10,247 nt of DNA from Euperipatoides rowelli (GCA_003024985.2 PXIH01S0000858.1); one strand, 5' to 3'. Shown: positions 1-8,820, counted from the first letter of the stretch. Translations and numbers: made by a program. Notes: generated by a model from the sequence alone, not told the origin.

Positions 1-20
1 CTAAGAGCAACAGAAGTGGA
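1..20 (-). other. TOP3B: 3' splice site at the window's left edge
   Basis: On the minus strand these bases read a pyrimidine-rich tract ending in CTTCTGTTGCTCTTAG, with the AG at positions 2-1. It matches a good metazoan acceptor better than any other minus-strand candidate I noticed in 1-3148. The following exon, expected to start with the Val-Ser-His-Asp-Cys-Lys segment of TOP3B in phase 0, would begin immediately outside the window. Confidence 0.6.
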
Positions 21-132
21 TTTATTTCATTTTTTAATCTTTGTTAAATATTAATTAGTCAAAAATGTAATTTGTAAAAATTAATGCATTTTTTTTTTTA
101 ATTTTTTGACCGAACGCTTGCCTTAAAAGGGT

Positions 133-264
133 TCACAAGAGGGTGACCTTGATGCCAGCTTTTAAGTAGCAAGGGTTGACTGTGAACGCTTTTTTTCTTT
201 GTACAACATTATTGTCACTGACCGGAGGCAAGTCATGAAACATTAGTGCTGAATCGTGTGCCAT
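133..264 (-). CDS. Short unidentified open reading frame, 43 codons
   Basis: ATG at 264-262 to TGA at 135-133. The protein begins MAHDSALMFHDLPPVSD and ends AGIKVTLL. It lies in a GC- and CpG-richer patch (about 105-275), unlike the flanking AT-rich intron. An AAAACTAG|GATGG just before the ATG could be a weak acceptor, but it lacks a pyrimidine tract. I do not recognise the sequence and it is not part of TOP3B. It is more likely a repeat remnant than a gene. Confidence 0.12.
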   Translation of the reverse strand: MAHDSALMFHDLPPVSDNNVVQRKKAFTVNPCYLKAGIKVTLL

Positions 265-510
265 CCTAGTTTTTAATTATTGCTTATTTCATCGATTTGG
301 ACTATTGATATTCTTTTTATACTCTTAATATTTAATTTATTAACATGTTTTTTTTTAAATATTAAAATGTCTGCAAATAATTTTTTATGCTCAAAATATG
401 TTAAAAATAAATGTATATAGATTGTTTTAATGCTGAATAGTCTGAATTGCTACTCATTTGTATTGATATAATGAATTAAAAAAATAAATCATAAACAAAG
501 TAATTAAAAA

Positions 511-718
511 ATTAAGAAGTTTACAAAAATTAACAAGAAAAAAATAAACTATAATAATAAGAAATTTATACATAAAAAAATAAGAATTTTACAAAAAAAA
601 GTAGCAAGAATTTTTTCAAAAAAATAATAAGAAATTTACAGAAAAAGTAGCAAGAAAAAACAAGAAATTTAAAAAAAAAATAACAAGAAATTTTCAAAAT
701 ATAACAAGAAAAAAAAAG
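511..718. repeat. A-rich degenerate minisatellite
   Basis: Repeated, diverged units built on TAACAAGAAATTTACAAAAA, about 20-26 bp each, roughly eight copies; spacing is irregular because of variable A-runs. The minus-strand open reading across it (566-841) is a Phe/Lys/Leu-rich artefact of the repeat. Confidence 0.65.
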
Positions 719-1558
719 CCCCTTTATTATGATGCATGGCACAAAAAAAAATGCTAAAGTGACATCTTTTGATAAAACTGTGAACTTTTTTTTTTTAAAT
801 CTCAGTAATCTCAGTAGAAATTTGAACTGAAAGAAAATCAATATTAAATAAAAATTTACTTTTAAAAATTTTATACTTTTTTAAAAGTTGGGTAATAAAT
901 TAACATCTTAGGGTGCAGATGTTCTACACTGGTTTAGCTAGTATGAATTATTTATAGATTTACTGTATCCTGGAATTGAGAAATTAATAACACTAAATAG
1001 TCATTTTTTTTTTTATCTTCAACTAATTTTGATAGAATAACAATCTTTTCAGTATTATAATCTTATGAGAACTCCTAAACAGCTACATCGTGCTTGTTCA
1101 TGCTTGATTAATACTGGAAGAATGTTTCCTTTTTTGGGATGAATGTTTAAATGCTTGTGGAAAAGAAACAACTAACAGATTGTTTTAGAATGATACTGTA
1201 ATTTTAAAATAATAATTTGTCATAAAAGTAACTTTGAATTTGCATAAAAAAACGAGTTTTTTTTTTGTAGAAGGGGATTTTATAAACTTTTTTTGGTTTT
1301 TATTTTCACATTAATTGACTTCAGTCACATTTGTTAAACACAAAGCAATGATAGAATTCAAAACATTACTTCAAGCAAACAAAACAGTTTTACTACTTAT
1401 TGTTTGTAAGCAATTCATCTCATACTTATAAACTACTTTAGTAACTAATATTACAAAATTACAATATATTTTCTATTGCTGTCATCTTGAAATACTTCTA
1501 TACTGTACTTCGTTAATTTTTATTCCTTTTAAAGATAAAAAAAACAAAAAAATTGTTT

Positions 1559-1590
1559 GGGGCGGTACTCAGAAAACAGAAAATGATTGG
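1559..1590. promoter_or_regulatory. GC box and CCAAT box pair (weak candidate)
   Basis: GGGGCGG at 1559-1565 (an Sp1-type GC box) lies about 20 bp from GATTGG at 1585-1590, which on the minus strand reads GACCAATCA, a good NF-Y match. No open frame or splice signal nearby supports a promoter. Confidence 0.15.
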
Positions 1591-3148
1591 TCAATGGGTT
1601 GCCATTAGTTATTACAAAAATAATTTGATTACTGTGAAATAACATGACAATATTTTAAACAAAATATCAACACAATATATTTTTAATGAAAAAAAAATTA
1701 TGCCATGCTAAAATTTTAATTCAAACTTTAAATATAGCCTAATGTGTTTTAATTTATGTACTGTAAATTGGCAAATAAAATTTTTGTTATCATATCTATG
1801 AGATTTTAAAAAAAATGGCTAACTTAAACAGATTTAACTGCATATTTTGTTCAAATGAAATAAATACAAAATATTATCAATATTATTTATTGACTAAATA
1901 CAGTAGATTTATTGATTTAATTTGATGTGTTTTAATAGTCTCGATGTCAAAAAACAAAATGGAAAAAAAAAAAAAGATTTTTCTCTTTATGGCATTGTTT
2001 GAAATTGATGTCTTTAAAGGTTGTCAATAGGAGATATTTGGCCCTGAATATCCAAATTTGGCCTTTGATAATGGCTGAATTTGGTACCCAGCATTCAGCC
2101 AAAATGAATATTGTTTCATCCCCAATCATGATGGATTTTACTATACACACAAGTTAAAATCTGCCAAAATTCCACTATTTTTTTTATAAAAAAATGTAAA
2201 CCTGCATTAGAAGAGTTTAACTATACATAGTTGACTATATGTAGTTCATCAGCTTTTAAAGCTTCATACTAATTTATTTATTAAATCATTTAAACATTGA
2301 AAATACATTTGTTAATTTATTAAACTCAAAAATTTAATTTTGTGTGGTCAATTATAATCAAATTCAGTCTTCCCTGTCACTCATTTTCAGCTTATTCTAA
2401 AATGTTATATAAAGTAAAATATGTTTTAATATGAAGTAAAATATGCTATAATATAAAATAAAAGTTTTCTAAGAATAAATGTACTCACGTATTATTTTAT
2501 GAAATATGATTAATGTTACATATTACTTTTATAAAGTGCATTTTCAAAACACGCTCTTTATGTATCAAAAATATTATTGATTGATGCGACATCTATTGTA
2601 TAGCAGAGAAAACAAAAATTAAATTCAGTACTTTTATGTACAGTATATAATAAATAAATAAATGTGCCTATTCTGGTTTGAAAATTAATAACTTCAGAAA
2701 TAAATGTGCTCATGTGAGACATGTATAAGCAAGTAGTGTTAGCCCATATCAGACTTGGGCATATGCTTTAAGTGGTTAAACCAAGTGGAATTATTATTTA
2801 ATAATTTTCTTACTGTACAAGATATTTGTCAAAATATTGATAATATTGTGATTATACCGTTGTATCACCAACATTAAATAAAAGCTAATAAAAATCTAAA
2901 TCACTTAAAGCCCACATATACATGCATAAATAATTAAAATACTGCACACTTTAGATCATAGTGGAAGTTGAAGGCCCAAGCAAATGGATTTTGAAAAATA
3001 TTCCAACTAAAAATAAAAATTCCAATTAATTTAAAACTATGCTAAATTAAAAATATGATATAAAGAGAAAAAGACTTATTTTAAATAGTTTTAACAATGT
3101 GAAAAGGTTAAATATTTAAATATCAAAGAGAAAAAAATAAGTTCTTAC

Positions 3149-3269
3149 TGTGGCTATAAAATTTTTAGTAATGAACTCATATAGTCTCCATGCTTCACCG
3201 CCGAGCTCATTCTCAGATGCGGATTTCATAGGGGTAATCGGAGGATGATCACCGGCATCATTACCTTTC
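3149..3269 (-). CDS. TOP3B: DNA topoisomerase III beta, internal exon (downstream of the two)
   Basis: Second TOP3B exon, 121 nt: one base completing the split Arg codon, then exactly 40 codons. It contains KGNDAGDHPPITPMKSA, ELGGEAWRLYEFIT and NFIAT, and is nearly colinear with human TOP3B (about residues 379-419). The His in GDHPPITP belongs to the conserved type IA motif that corresponds to the HEAIRP histidine of E. coli TopA; this residue sits near the active site in the fold formed by domains I and III. The acceptor is TTTTAAG|GAAAGG (AG at 3271-3270) and the donor is GCCACA|GTAAGAAC (GT at 3148-3147), so it ends in phase 0. The family continues with Val-Ser-His-Asp-Cys-Lys, which is not present on the minus strand between 3148 and 1. 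The exon is intact, with no stop or frameshift. Its CpG- and GC-richer composition stands out from the flanking intron. Confidence 0.95.
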
Positions 3270-3280
3270 CTTAAAATAAA

Positions 3281-3316
3281 AAATAAATAAAATTAAGATT
3301 ATAAATAAATAAATAA
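3281..3316. repeat. (AAAT)n microsatellite, interrupted
   Basis: AAATAAATAA-type repeats in two short blocks beside the TOP3B acceptor at 3270. On the minus strand they are the T-rich stretch upstream of the splice site and probably serve as its polypyrimidine region. Confidence 0.65.
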
Positions 3317-3529
3317 TAGATATTAATATTATACAAATAACTATATATGTAAAATAATATAATGTAAACCCTATATCCTGAAAGAAAGTATAACATAAAA
3401 ATGTAATTTTAAAGCATAGCCAGCTAAAGATTAAATCAACATTTAGAAAGAGACAGAATAAAGAAAATAAATAATTAAGAATGATCAATTTAATTTAATA
3501 CAATACAATAAAACTACATCAGGAGGACT

Positions 3530-3930
3530 GTGATATAATTTTGAATAATGGCACGCACAACAAGAATCCTTTTTCCGGAGAAAAGAACCCGAACTGAAAA
3601 AATAACGGCTTTAAAGGAAAAGGAAGAAACAGGATAAAAGAACCTTGTTCAATAAACTGTTAGTAAGTCTATCTTTTCTTGTAAAATTCTCATTACAGAG
3701 TACTTACTCTCCATTCAATTGGAACCTTCAACCGTGAGTGAAGCGCACGCCTGACTTACTATGGAAGCACTGGAAGAAGTCCCTGACTACAAATATCTGA
3801 GAAATCCTACTTCGGAAGCCAATTTCTCTACATCCAAGCTTAAGCATTATTCATCCTGTAGAAAACCTCTGTGATTACGCTAGAACCTCGCCTCTTGTTG
3901 TACCAAGTAAATTTACTTTGTCGTTAAAAA
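3530..3930. other. GC- and CpG-richer island in the intron, origin unknown
   Basis: About 400 bp with ten or more CpG sites in CpG-poor surroundings. It contains several short open frames: plus 3548-3637 (MARTTRILFPEKRTRTEK and onward, 29 codons), plus 3761-3874 (MEALEEVPDYKYLRNP and onward, 37 codons), and a minus-strand frame of about 39 codons. Splice-like signals include GTAAGT at 3663 and a CATTACAG ending at 3698 on the plus strand, and GTAAGT donors on the minus strand. No frame joins these into a recognisable protein. It may be a repeat remnant, an old retrocopy, or a non-coding or NMD-inducing exon. Confidence 0.35.
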
Positions 3931-4397
3931 CTGTTCTTTGAAGAATCAATTGTATGCCTTTTAATGGCTGCTATGCTTTTTCCCTGATCACAAAATCTCA
4001 AATTCAGGTGCTTTTCCCATTTATAGTCTGAACTATTATATAATATGATTATATTCCTTTCATTAGACTTATTGCATAGACATTAAAATTATTATTAATT
4101 TTATTTATAAACATCTTGTTTGATCTGTTCATTTACTTGTAATCTTTACCTTATCCAATCCATTGGTCTCTATCTCAATCCATCCTTTTCCAAAGGCTAA
4201 CTTGTAAAAGGCTGAAATAATATTTTTCACCTCCACTTCCCACTCAGGTAAATTAATAATCTTCAATCATAAAACCCTTTTGCAATACATAATGGTAATA
4301 AAATGAATAAATGTTAAATAAAAAAAAATTTTATTTAANTCCTTTCAATAGTCTTATTTCGATATTTTATTATATACTGTATAAAGTATTAACTTGA

Positions 4398-4580
4398 GTT
4401 GCCTATACAATGTTTATAATGAAAAAACAGCTATCCAAAAACAGCATACCCTTTTTTCCCTTGAAAAGATACTTTATTAATTGTCTTTAATATTTTAATA
4501 ATTTACCTTTTCAAGGAAAAAAGGGCATGCTGTTTTTAAATTGCTGTTTAAATAGCTTGTTTTTTTTTTAAACAGGCAAC
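4398..4580. repeat. Long foldback (inverted) repeat, MITE-like
   Basis: The inner arms 4437-4471 and 4504-4537 are inverted copies differing by two substitutions and one single-base gap (shared core AAAAACAGCAT.CCCTTTTTT), around a 32-bp loop. Weaker pairing continues outward, including AAAAAACAGCTAT against AAAAAACAAGCTAT, to matching GTTGCCT ends at 4398-4404 and 4574-4580. The whole 183 bp could fold into one hairpin. I see no clear target duplication and no coding capacity. It may be a foldback element or MITE; transcribed as part of the TOP3B intron it would form a long double-stranded RNA hairpin. Confidence 0.65.
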
Positions 4581-6300
4581 TTTTGTATATTTTATATTAT
4601 TAAGCTAGGGGGCAAGCTCTTTAAAATAATAAAACATAATTAAAAAATAAATAAATCATTGTCATAACTAATCAATCAAAAATCAAGTAACTATAAAAAA
4701 TAGAAAACATGACAATTTGTTTAAATTTTTGATTAAGAACGACTATCGCCCATACTAAACTACTAACCATAACAAATGAATAAAACTCAGATTACTAGCC
4801 AGCTAAAATCATTATGAGGGTGATATTAATTAACTGCAAGCTAATTATATAAACTCCGTATGAATTGTATGTTTAGTAATTTTGAAATATCCAATCGCAT
4901 ATCTTCCCATTGTACCATTTTATTCAAGATTTAGTTAAGGCATCCATGTTTTATAAATTGTATCCATGTCAAAACTAAATAATCAACACAATAAGTCTAT
5001 TAAAATATTTTGTTGGATGTCCTGTATTTGTCATGAGCAGATTGGTCACCATGACACAGGTTTGAAATATCCGAAAAATACAAATAATATTTAAAGACAT
5101 ATAGAATATTTGTTAAAGATACTGTATTTTTAAATACAGAACACAGATGAACCTCTTCAATGCAGATGTTTTTTAAATAGAAAACATTTAGATGAAATTT
5201 TTTTATAAATTTCTTACTCTTGTGAGAAATTAAAATCATATAAAATCAATTACTTTACGCATTTTCAAATACTAAATGTTTATTTAAATAAAGGGCCCTA
5301 TTTGAAAGATACAGTATCTACTTTTTTAAATAAATTTATTGCTTTTAAAAGTTTCATGGCAAATAACACATAAAACTTTCATCACTTTTTGAATATTACT
5401 TCAAAGCCAAGCAAAAAATTATATTTTATTCAAATAAAATAATTGCTGTTTTGAAAATATATCTGCGAAGGATTTAAATTTTATTTTAAAAGTCTATATA
5501 CTTTTGTAAAGCCCCCTCCCCTTTTCTCTTTTATCAAGTAACGCTTACATTTATAACATTATATTCTTTTTTTGTTTCTCTTATCAGCTACACTGTTCAA
5601 ATTATAAACTTTAGTTTGTTATCCACACTGGTTATATAGCAACTTGTTTTTAATTGTTAAAAACAAAATCACAGTTCCTGGAAAATTGTACAAATTATGA
5701 TCTAGTGTTGTTATGTATCTTTGATTTAGTGGGTATTCCATTAATTTTATTACTATTTTTGTTGATTCGTGATTTAAATAATTTTACGAAATTGACATTT
5801 GATTATAAAAACTCCATATATAAGATTATTAAACTTTTAAAAATAAAACATTTTTAATCCAAATCTTTTCCTCTTAGCTGGATTACATTGTCATGATGAT
5901 AACCAATCATTCCATTTTTACAAACTTTAAACAATAGCAGCCTGAAAATTGTCAGTCAAAGATATATATTTCTCTGAATTTATTTTGAAAATGATTAGCA
6001 ATAAGGTGTAATTTAGCTAATTATTTGTAGGTACATTGATTATATTATTGGTAAAATGAAAACAGCCCTGGATAAATTGATTTTAGGTTATTTACATTTT
6101 CCAGGACTTGAAACATCTTTTATTAAAAATTTTGGGAATCCCTGGATTTTTCAAAACCATTGTGTTTAGCAAAAATTAAGTCAAAATAAAATGATTAACA
6201 GAATAAACTAAGATATACAGTAGCTATTTATAAGAAAAGTGAATCAACGTTTACGAAAATCATTAATATTAAAGCCTCATTATGCAAGAAATATTTTATT

Positions 6301-6340
6301 AACTTTTATTATAAATTTAAGCAAATTTATAATAAAAGTT
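6301..6340. repeat. Perfect palindrome with 18-bp arms
   Basis: AACTTTTATTATAAATTT (6301-6318) is followed by a 4-base loop and then its exact complement (6323-6340). It is flanked by a near-identical direct repeat, 6248-6265 and 6348-6365 (core GTTTAC.AAAATCATT). The sequence is AT-rich but the arms are uninterrupted. Confidence 0.8.
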
Positions 6341-6614
6341 ATCCTATTGTTTACAAAAATCATTTGATTATTTTTACAATAAATATATTAACCAACCTGT
6401 GACTGTATCAATAGAATGAACTAAGCAGAGCCAATCTCATATAATAAAATGGTAACGGTCAGTCACCTTTATAGAAAAGCGAATGTGCAAGATTTTCATG
6501 CGATGCGATTTCGTGTTCTCAGATTTAGCGTTTATTACTATAAAAAACTAGAAATTAAATTATTAATAAACTAGCGTTTATCGGTTTGATTCATAAGTTT
6601 AGCTAAAACAAAAT

Positions 6615-6645
6615 TTATTATTATTATTATCATTTATTATTATTA
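6615..6645. repeat. (ATT)n microsatellite
   Basis: Trinucleotide ATT/TTA repeats interrupted once by a C near 6631. Confidence 0.8.
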
Positions 6646-6778
6646 AACAATAAGATAAGATCTACTGTAATACAGATTGAGATAATAAAAACCATATATT
6701 TTTTTTATTTAAATATTTTGAAACATACTGTACATTCTTTCATTAAGCGATTTATATTTTTAATCATTTCTAAAATTT

Positions 6779-6857
6779 TAGGAATAGGTGGATGAGGATG
6801 GAGAGAGGGGCTAACAGGGGATAAAGGTATGGGAAAGGGGGAGTGGGAAATGGGATA
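6779..6857 (+). repeat. G-rich purine tract with quadruplex-forming pattern
   Basis: A purine-rich stretch in otherwise AT-rich intron. GGGG runs lie at 6807-6810 and 6817-6820. Four runs at 6831-6833, 6837-6841, 6845-6847 and 6852-6854 are separated by loops of 3, 3 and 4 bases, which fits the G3+N1-7 quadruplex rule. The G-rich strand is the template for the TOP3B transcript, so the RNA is C-rich here. Confidence 0.6.
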
Positions 6858-7375
6858 TCTAGAACCCCGTTGTATTTGAATTAACAATGGACTTTTTAGC
6901 CAGTTTATAATACTGTAAATGGTACCATATTGTTTTTGAGAAATATGTTTTAAACCGTCAAGAAAATGAACTAAGATTGAAACTGCCTTATATAGCCTAC
7001 AGTGCTAAGGGTGGATTACCTGCAAATTATTGTTGTGTAATGCATATAAAAATGCGATAATAGGCATTACAAAATTTAAATTTTAAAGTAAAAGTATCAA
7101 CGTCTCATTCTGAAGATTCGAGACAGAAAATCATCAGAATTAGAAAAATTTGTCAGGGTATTACTGGGCCAGACACCCTAATTGTAAGTGATTATTGTAT
7201 TTGTTAGAAAACTTTTAGACTGCCATACTATTTATGACTTTTTAACAATTCCCATTAGATAACTAAAGGCTTATGCCATTGAACAAATATCTATCAATCA
7301 AAAGAAAAATGAATAAATAATTAATCTTAAATAGTCAATAATTATTTAGGTTTTTTTTTTAATTACTACCTTCTT

Positions 7376-7440
7376 CACTGATTCATTTAATTAAGTCAGA
7401 TAATTTATTCAATAAATCAGTGGTATTTAAAATTATCTGA
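7376..7440. repeat. Two interlaced inverted repeats
   Basis: CACTGATT at 7376-7383 has its exact complement at 7415-7422, and TCAGATAATTT at 7396-7406 has its exact complement at 7430-7440. The order A-B-A'-B' is that of an H-type pseudoknot. The arms are short and AT-rich, so chance is possible. Confidence 0.45.
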
Positions 7441-7450
7441 AATAAGAATG

Positions 7451-7795
7451 TCATACTTTACTACAGAATCTCCTATAAAGATTGTATTTGAATGTCTGAG
7501 GCCAAGTATTTTTAGTTAAATTATTATCAGTTTCAATATCTTCAAACAATAGCAGTGCTTATACAGATCTCTAACTAGGGCTCGAAGGGCTGATAAAGCT
7601 TTTGTTAATTATTAAAAAAAAAAAAAAATCAAAATTAGAATCATCAGTATAATGGTAGGCTTCCGATTCATTCTCAGTCCCATCTTTTTATGATAATGAA
7701 TAATCATCAACTGAATTAAAATGATCCAACATTTGCATATATTGGAAATAACTGATTGATGCAGAGACATTTTGAACAACGGTGCAAATAATCTA
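7451..7795 (-). pseudogene. Possible decayed coding fragment (unidentified)
   Basis: Three minus-strand open pieces lie close together. One runs from about 7795 to a TAA at 7690-7688 and includes SYFQYMQMLDHFNSVDDYS. Its in-frame continuation, 7687-7625, is acidic (KDGTENESEAYHYTDDSN). A third, in another frame, runs 7558-7451 (ALLLFEDIETDNNLTKN and onward, 35 codons then TGA). An A15 run (7614-7628) interrupts the region. The varied, acidic composition is more protein-like than nearby chance frames, but no family is recognised. Confidence 0.15.
7614..7628 (+). repeat. A15 homopolymer
   Basis: A run of 15 adenines. It has no target duplication or source sequence that would mark it as a retroposon tail. 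Confidence 0.7.
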
Positions 7796-8402
7796 TTAAA
7801 AAAAAATTATAATTTGAACTGTGAAGCAGACTAGAGAAAAGAAATAAAAGAAATTTAAAATTAAAAAAAAATGTCATTACTTGGAAGAGGACATATCTAC
7901 TTTACTATTTGAAATTTTAAGACAAAATCTCATCCTGTCTACTTGTATATAAAATAAATTCTCAGAATACCTGTATTTTTTTTTGTTTGAATAAAATATA
8001 ATTTTTCATAAGTATTGAAGCAGTTTATAAATTTCAGATCACAGAAATGCCATTTTAACTATCTAATTACGGTATTAGCAATGTAGTTTAGTAGCAACTA
8101 AAAAAGTATGTTCCAAATGTCATGTACTTAAAAAAAATTGTGACTTTATAAACGATTGAATAATGTATAAACAAAAAGTGAAGAGATTTGAAAGAAAAAA
8201 TAGACAGGATTTATATAAAAAGTTAAGAGTGGACAAATTGAGAATACTCGCTTCTATCAGCAGTGCAGTTTTCTCTAGGACTAGATCGAGATGGTTCATT
8301 TTAATTCCAGGAGGAGTTAAGTTATCTGTAGTTCATTATTACTCATTTTCAATAAAATGACAATTTAATAAATAACAACATAAATAATGTAAATGAATTT
8401 AC

Positions 8403-8486
8403 CTAGGTCTTTGAATGCCTTCAGCTAAAAGACTTTTCACGTCTGTTCCCCAAACAGAGTTGGATGTTTGCTGACGAAGTGCTCCC
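8403..8486 (-). CDS. TOP3B: DNA topoisomerase III beta, internal exon (upstream of the two)
   Basis: Internal exon of the type IA topoisomerase TOP3B, which relaxes or decatenates single-stranded DNA and also acts on RNA. The exon is 84 nt: one base completing a split codon, 27 codons, and two bases (AG) of the next. It reads GALRQQ, then VWGTDVKSLLAEGIQRP. This aligns with human TOP3B from about residue 352, just after the YPRTETTHYP active-site block, giving identities at LRQQ, LLAEGI and RPR. The acceptor is TTTTAG|GGGAGC (AG at 8488-8487) and the donor is CCTAG|GTAAAT (GT at 8402-8401). AG plus the first G of the next exon makes the expected Arg of RPRKG. The incoming phase leaves a codon ending in G, consistent with the Lys before Gly in the human protein. 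The exon carrying the catalytic Tyr was looked for at 8490-10247 and not found, so it lies beyond the right edge. Identification comes from recalled family sequence, with no search run. Confidence 0.93.
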
Positions 8487-8704
8487 CTAAAATGATTAAA
8501 AATAAATTATTCCTATATAAAATAATGAAAAATATAGTAGTCATAAACAGAAGTGAAATGCAATGAAAAATAATTAATTTGCCAAGTGGTCAGCTAACTT
8601 AAAGAAAAACAATACTGCATCAGTAGAATGTGTAATTGTTGAAAGTAATCTCTTCTCTAAGTCTTCCAAAGCAAAATTATCAGAATTTTTTACGAAATGC
8701 TTAC

Positions 8705-8820
8705 TGCTTAAGTATGAAAATGCAGTTGGTCCTTTCAATGGCCATGATGTCGTTTAACTTGCTGAGTCCAAATTTTCCTAATTTTATTATTTTTAGGGAA
8801 AATGTGCATCGAACCCCCAT
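8705..8820 (-). CDS. Candidate alternative first coding exon of TOP3B (speculative)
   Basis: The minus strand is open from 8859 to a TAA at 8703-8701. The first ATG leftward of the CRE at 8977 is at 8820-8818, in a good initiation context (A at -3, G at +4). It opens 38 codons (MGVRCTFSLKIIKLGKFG and onward, ending in NCIFILK) plus two bases, CA. The next bases are GTAAGC, a good donor, and CA plus the first G of the exon at 8486 gives Gln in the correct phase. Splicing there would skip the TAA and give a TOP3B form lacking the Toprim domain and catalytic Tyr. The residues do not resemble TOP3B, the opposite strand is also open across this stretch, and the phase match has a one-in-three chance of arising by accident. 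It could equally be a repeat remnant. Confidence 0.2.

Larger units (their letters stand above)
1..3148 (-). other. TOP3B: TOP3B intron downstream of the second exon
   Basis: Intron following the 3149-3269 exon, with donor GTAAGAAC at 3148. No continuation of the TOP3B protein was found in it. The window's first two bases read AG on the minus strand, after a pyrimidine-rich stretch, which suggests that the intron is complete and ends exactly at position 1. Contents are an A-rich minisatellite (511-718), a 43-codon minus-strand open frame (133-264), a GC-box/CCAAT-box pair (1559-1590), and otherwise AT-rich sequence with no gene I can support. About 2160-3140 looks empty apart from microsatellite-like A/T runs. 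Confidence 0.75.
3270..8402 (-). other. TOP3B: TOP3B intron, 5,133 bp, complete
   Basis: Complete intron between the two TOP3B exons. It starts GTAAAT on the minus strand at 8402 and ends TTTTAAG at 3270, and splits an Arg codon after its second base. Its contents are low-complexity AT-rich DNA with (AAAT)n near 3281-3316, a GC-richer island at about 3530-3930, a foldback repeat (4398-4580), a perfect palindrome (6301-6340), an (ATT)n tract (6615-6645), a G-rich tract (6779-6857), interlaced inverted repeats (7376-7440), degenerate minus-strand open segments (7451-7795) and an A15 run (7614-7628). I saw nothing recognisable in 4581-6240 other than small inverted repeats at 5122-5139 and 5644-5666. 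One N lies at 4339. Confidence 0.88.

Noticed and set aside
566-841. Minus-strand open frame of 91 codons
   Set aside because: It translates the A-rich minisatellite into a Phe/Lys/Leu-rich, repeat-derived string; no domain, and no CDS-like composition.
1947-2150. Minus-strand open frame of 67 codons
   Set aside because: Length is at chance level for a window of this size and A+T content. The C-terminal part reads a poly-A run as Lys/Phe, and no family or splice context supports it.
3261-3488. Minus-strand open frame of 75 codons next to the TOP3B exon
   Set aside because: It ends inside the real exon in the wrong frame and is mostly Ile/Leu/Phe from AT-rich repeats.
5000-5239. Minus-strand open frame of 79 codons
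   Set aside because: AT-driven composition with no recognisable motif. A small inverted repeat (TGTCATG/CATGACA, 5029-5056) explains the only non-AT patch.
5654-5857. Plus-strand open frame of 67 codons with a hydrophobic stretch
   Set aside because: The hydrophobic run comes from T-rich codons. A few frames this long are expected by chance in AT-rich DNA, and there is no supporting promoter, splice site or homology.
5878-5938. Acceptor-like CTCTTAG followed by 19 open plus-strand codons
   Set aside because: The frame stops at once in a TAG and the other phases stop sooner. There is no partner donor or recognisable peptide.
6060-6160. Repeated CCCTGGA/TCCAGG words suggesting another transposon end
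   Set aside because: No matching terminal repeats or target duplication could be defined.
6705-6887. Minus-strand Pro/Ser-rich open frame
   Set aside because: It is simply the G-rich purine tract read from the other strand.
8163-8360. Plus-strand open frame of 65 codons near the TOP3B exon
   Set aside because: No homology recognised, chance-level length, no splice borders. The minus strand here is intron because the two TOP3B exons already join in phase.
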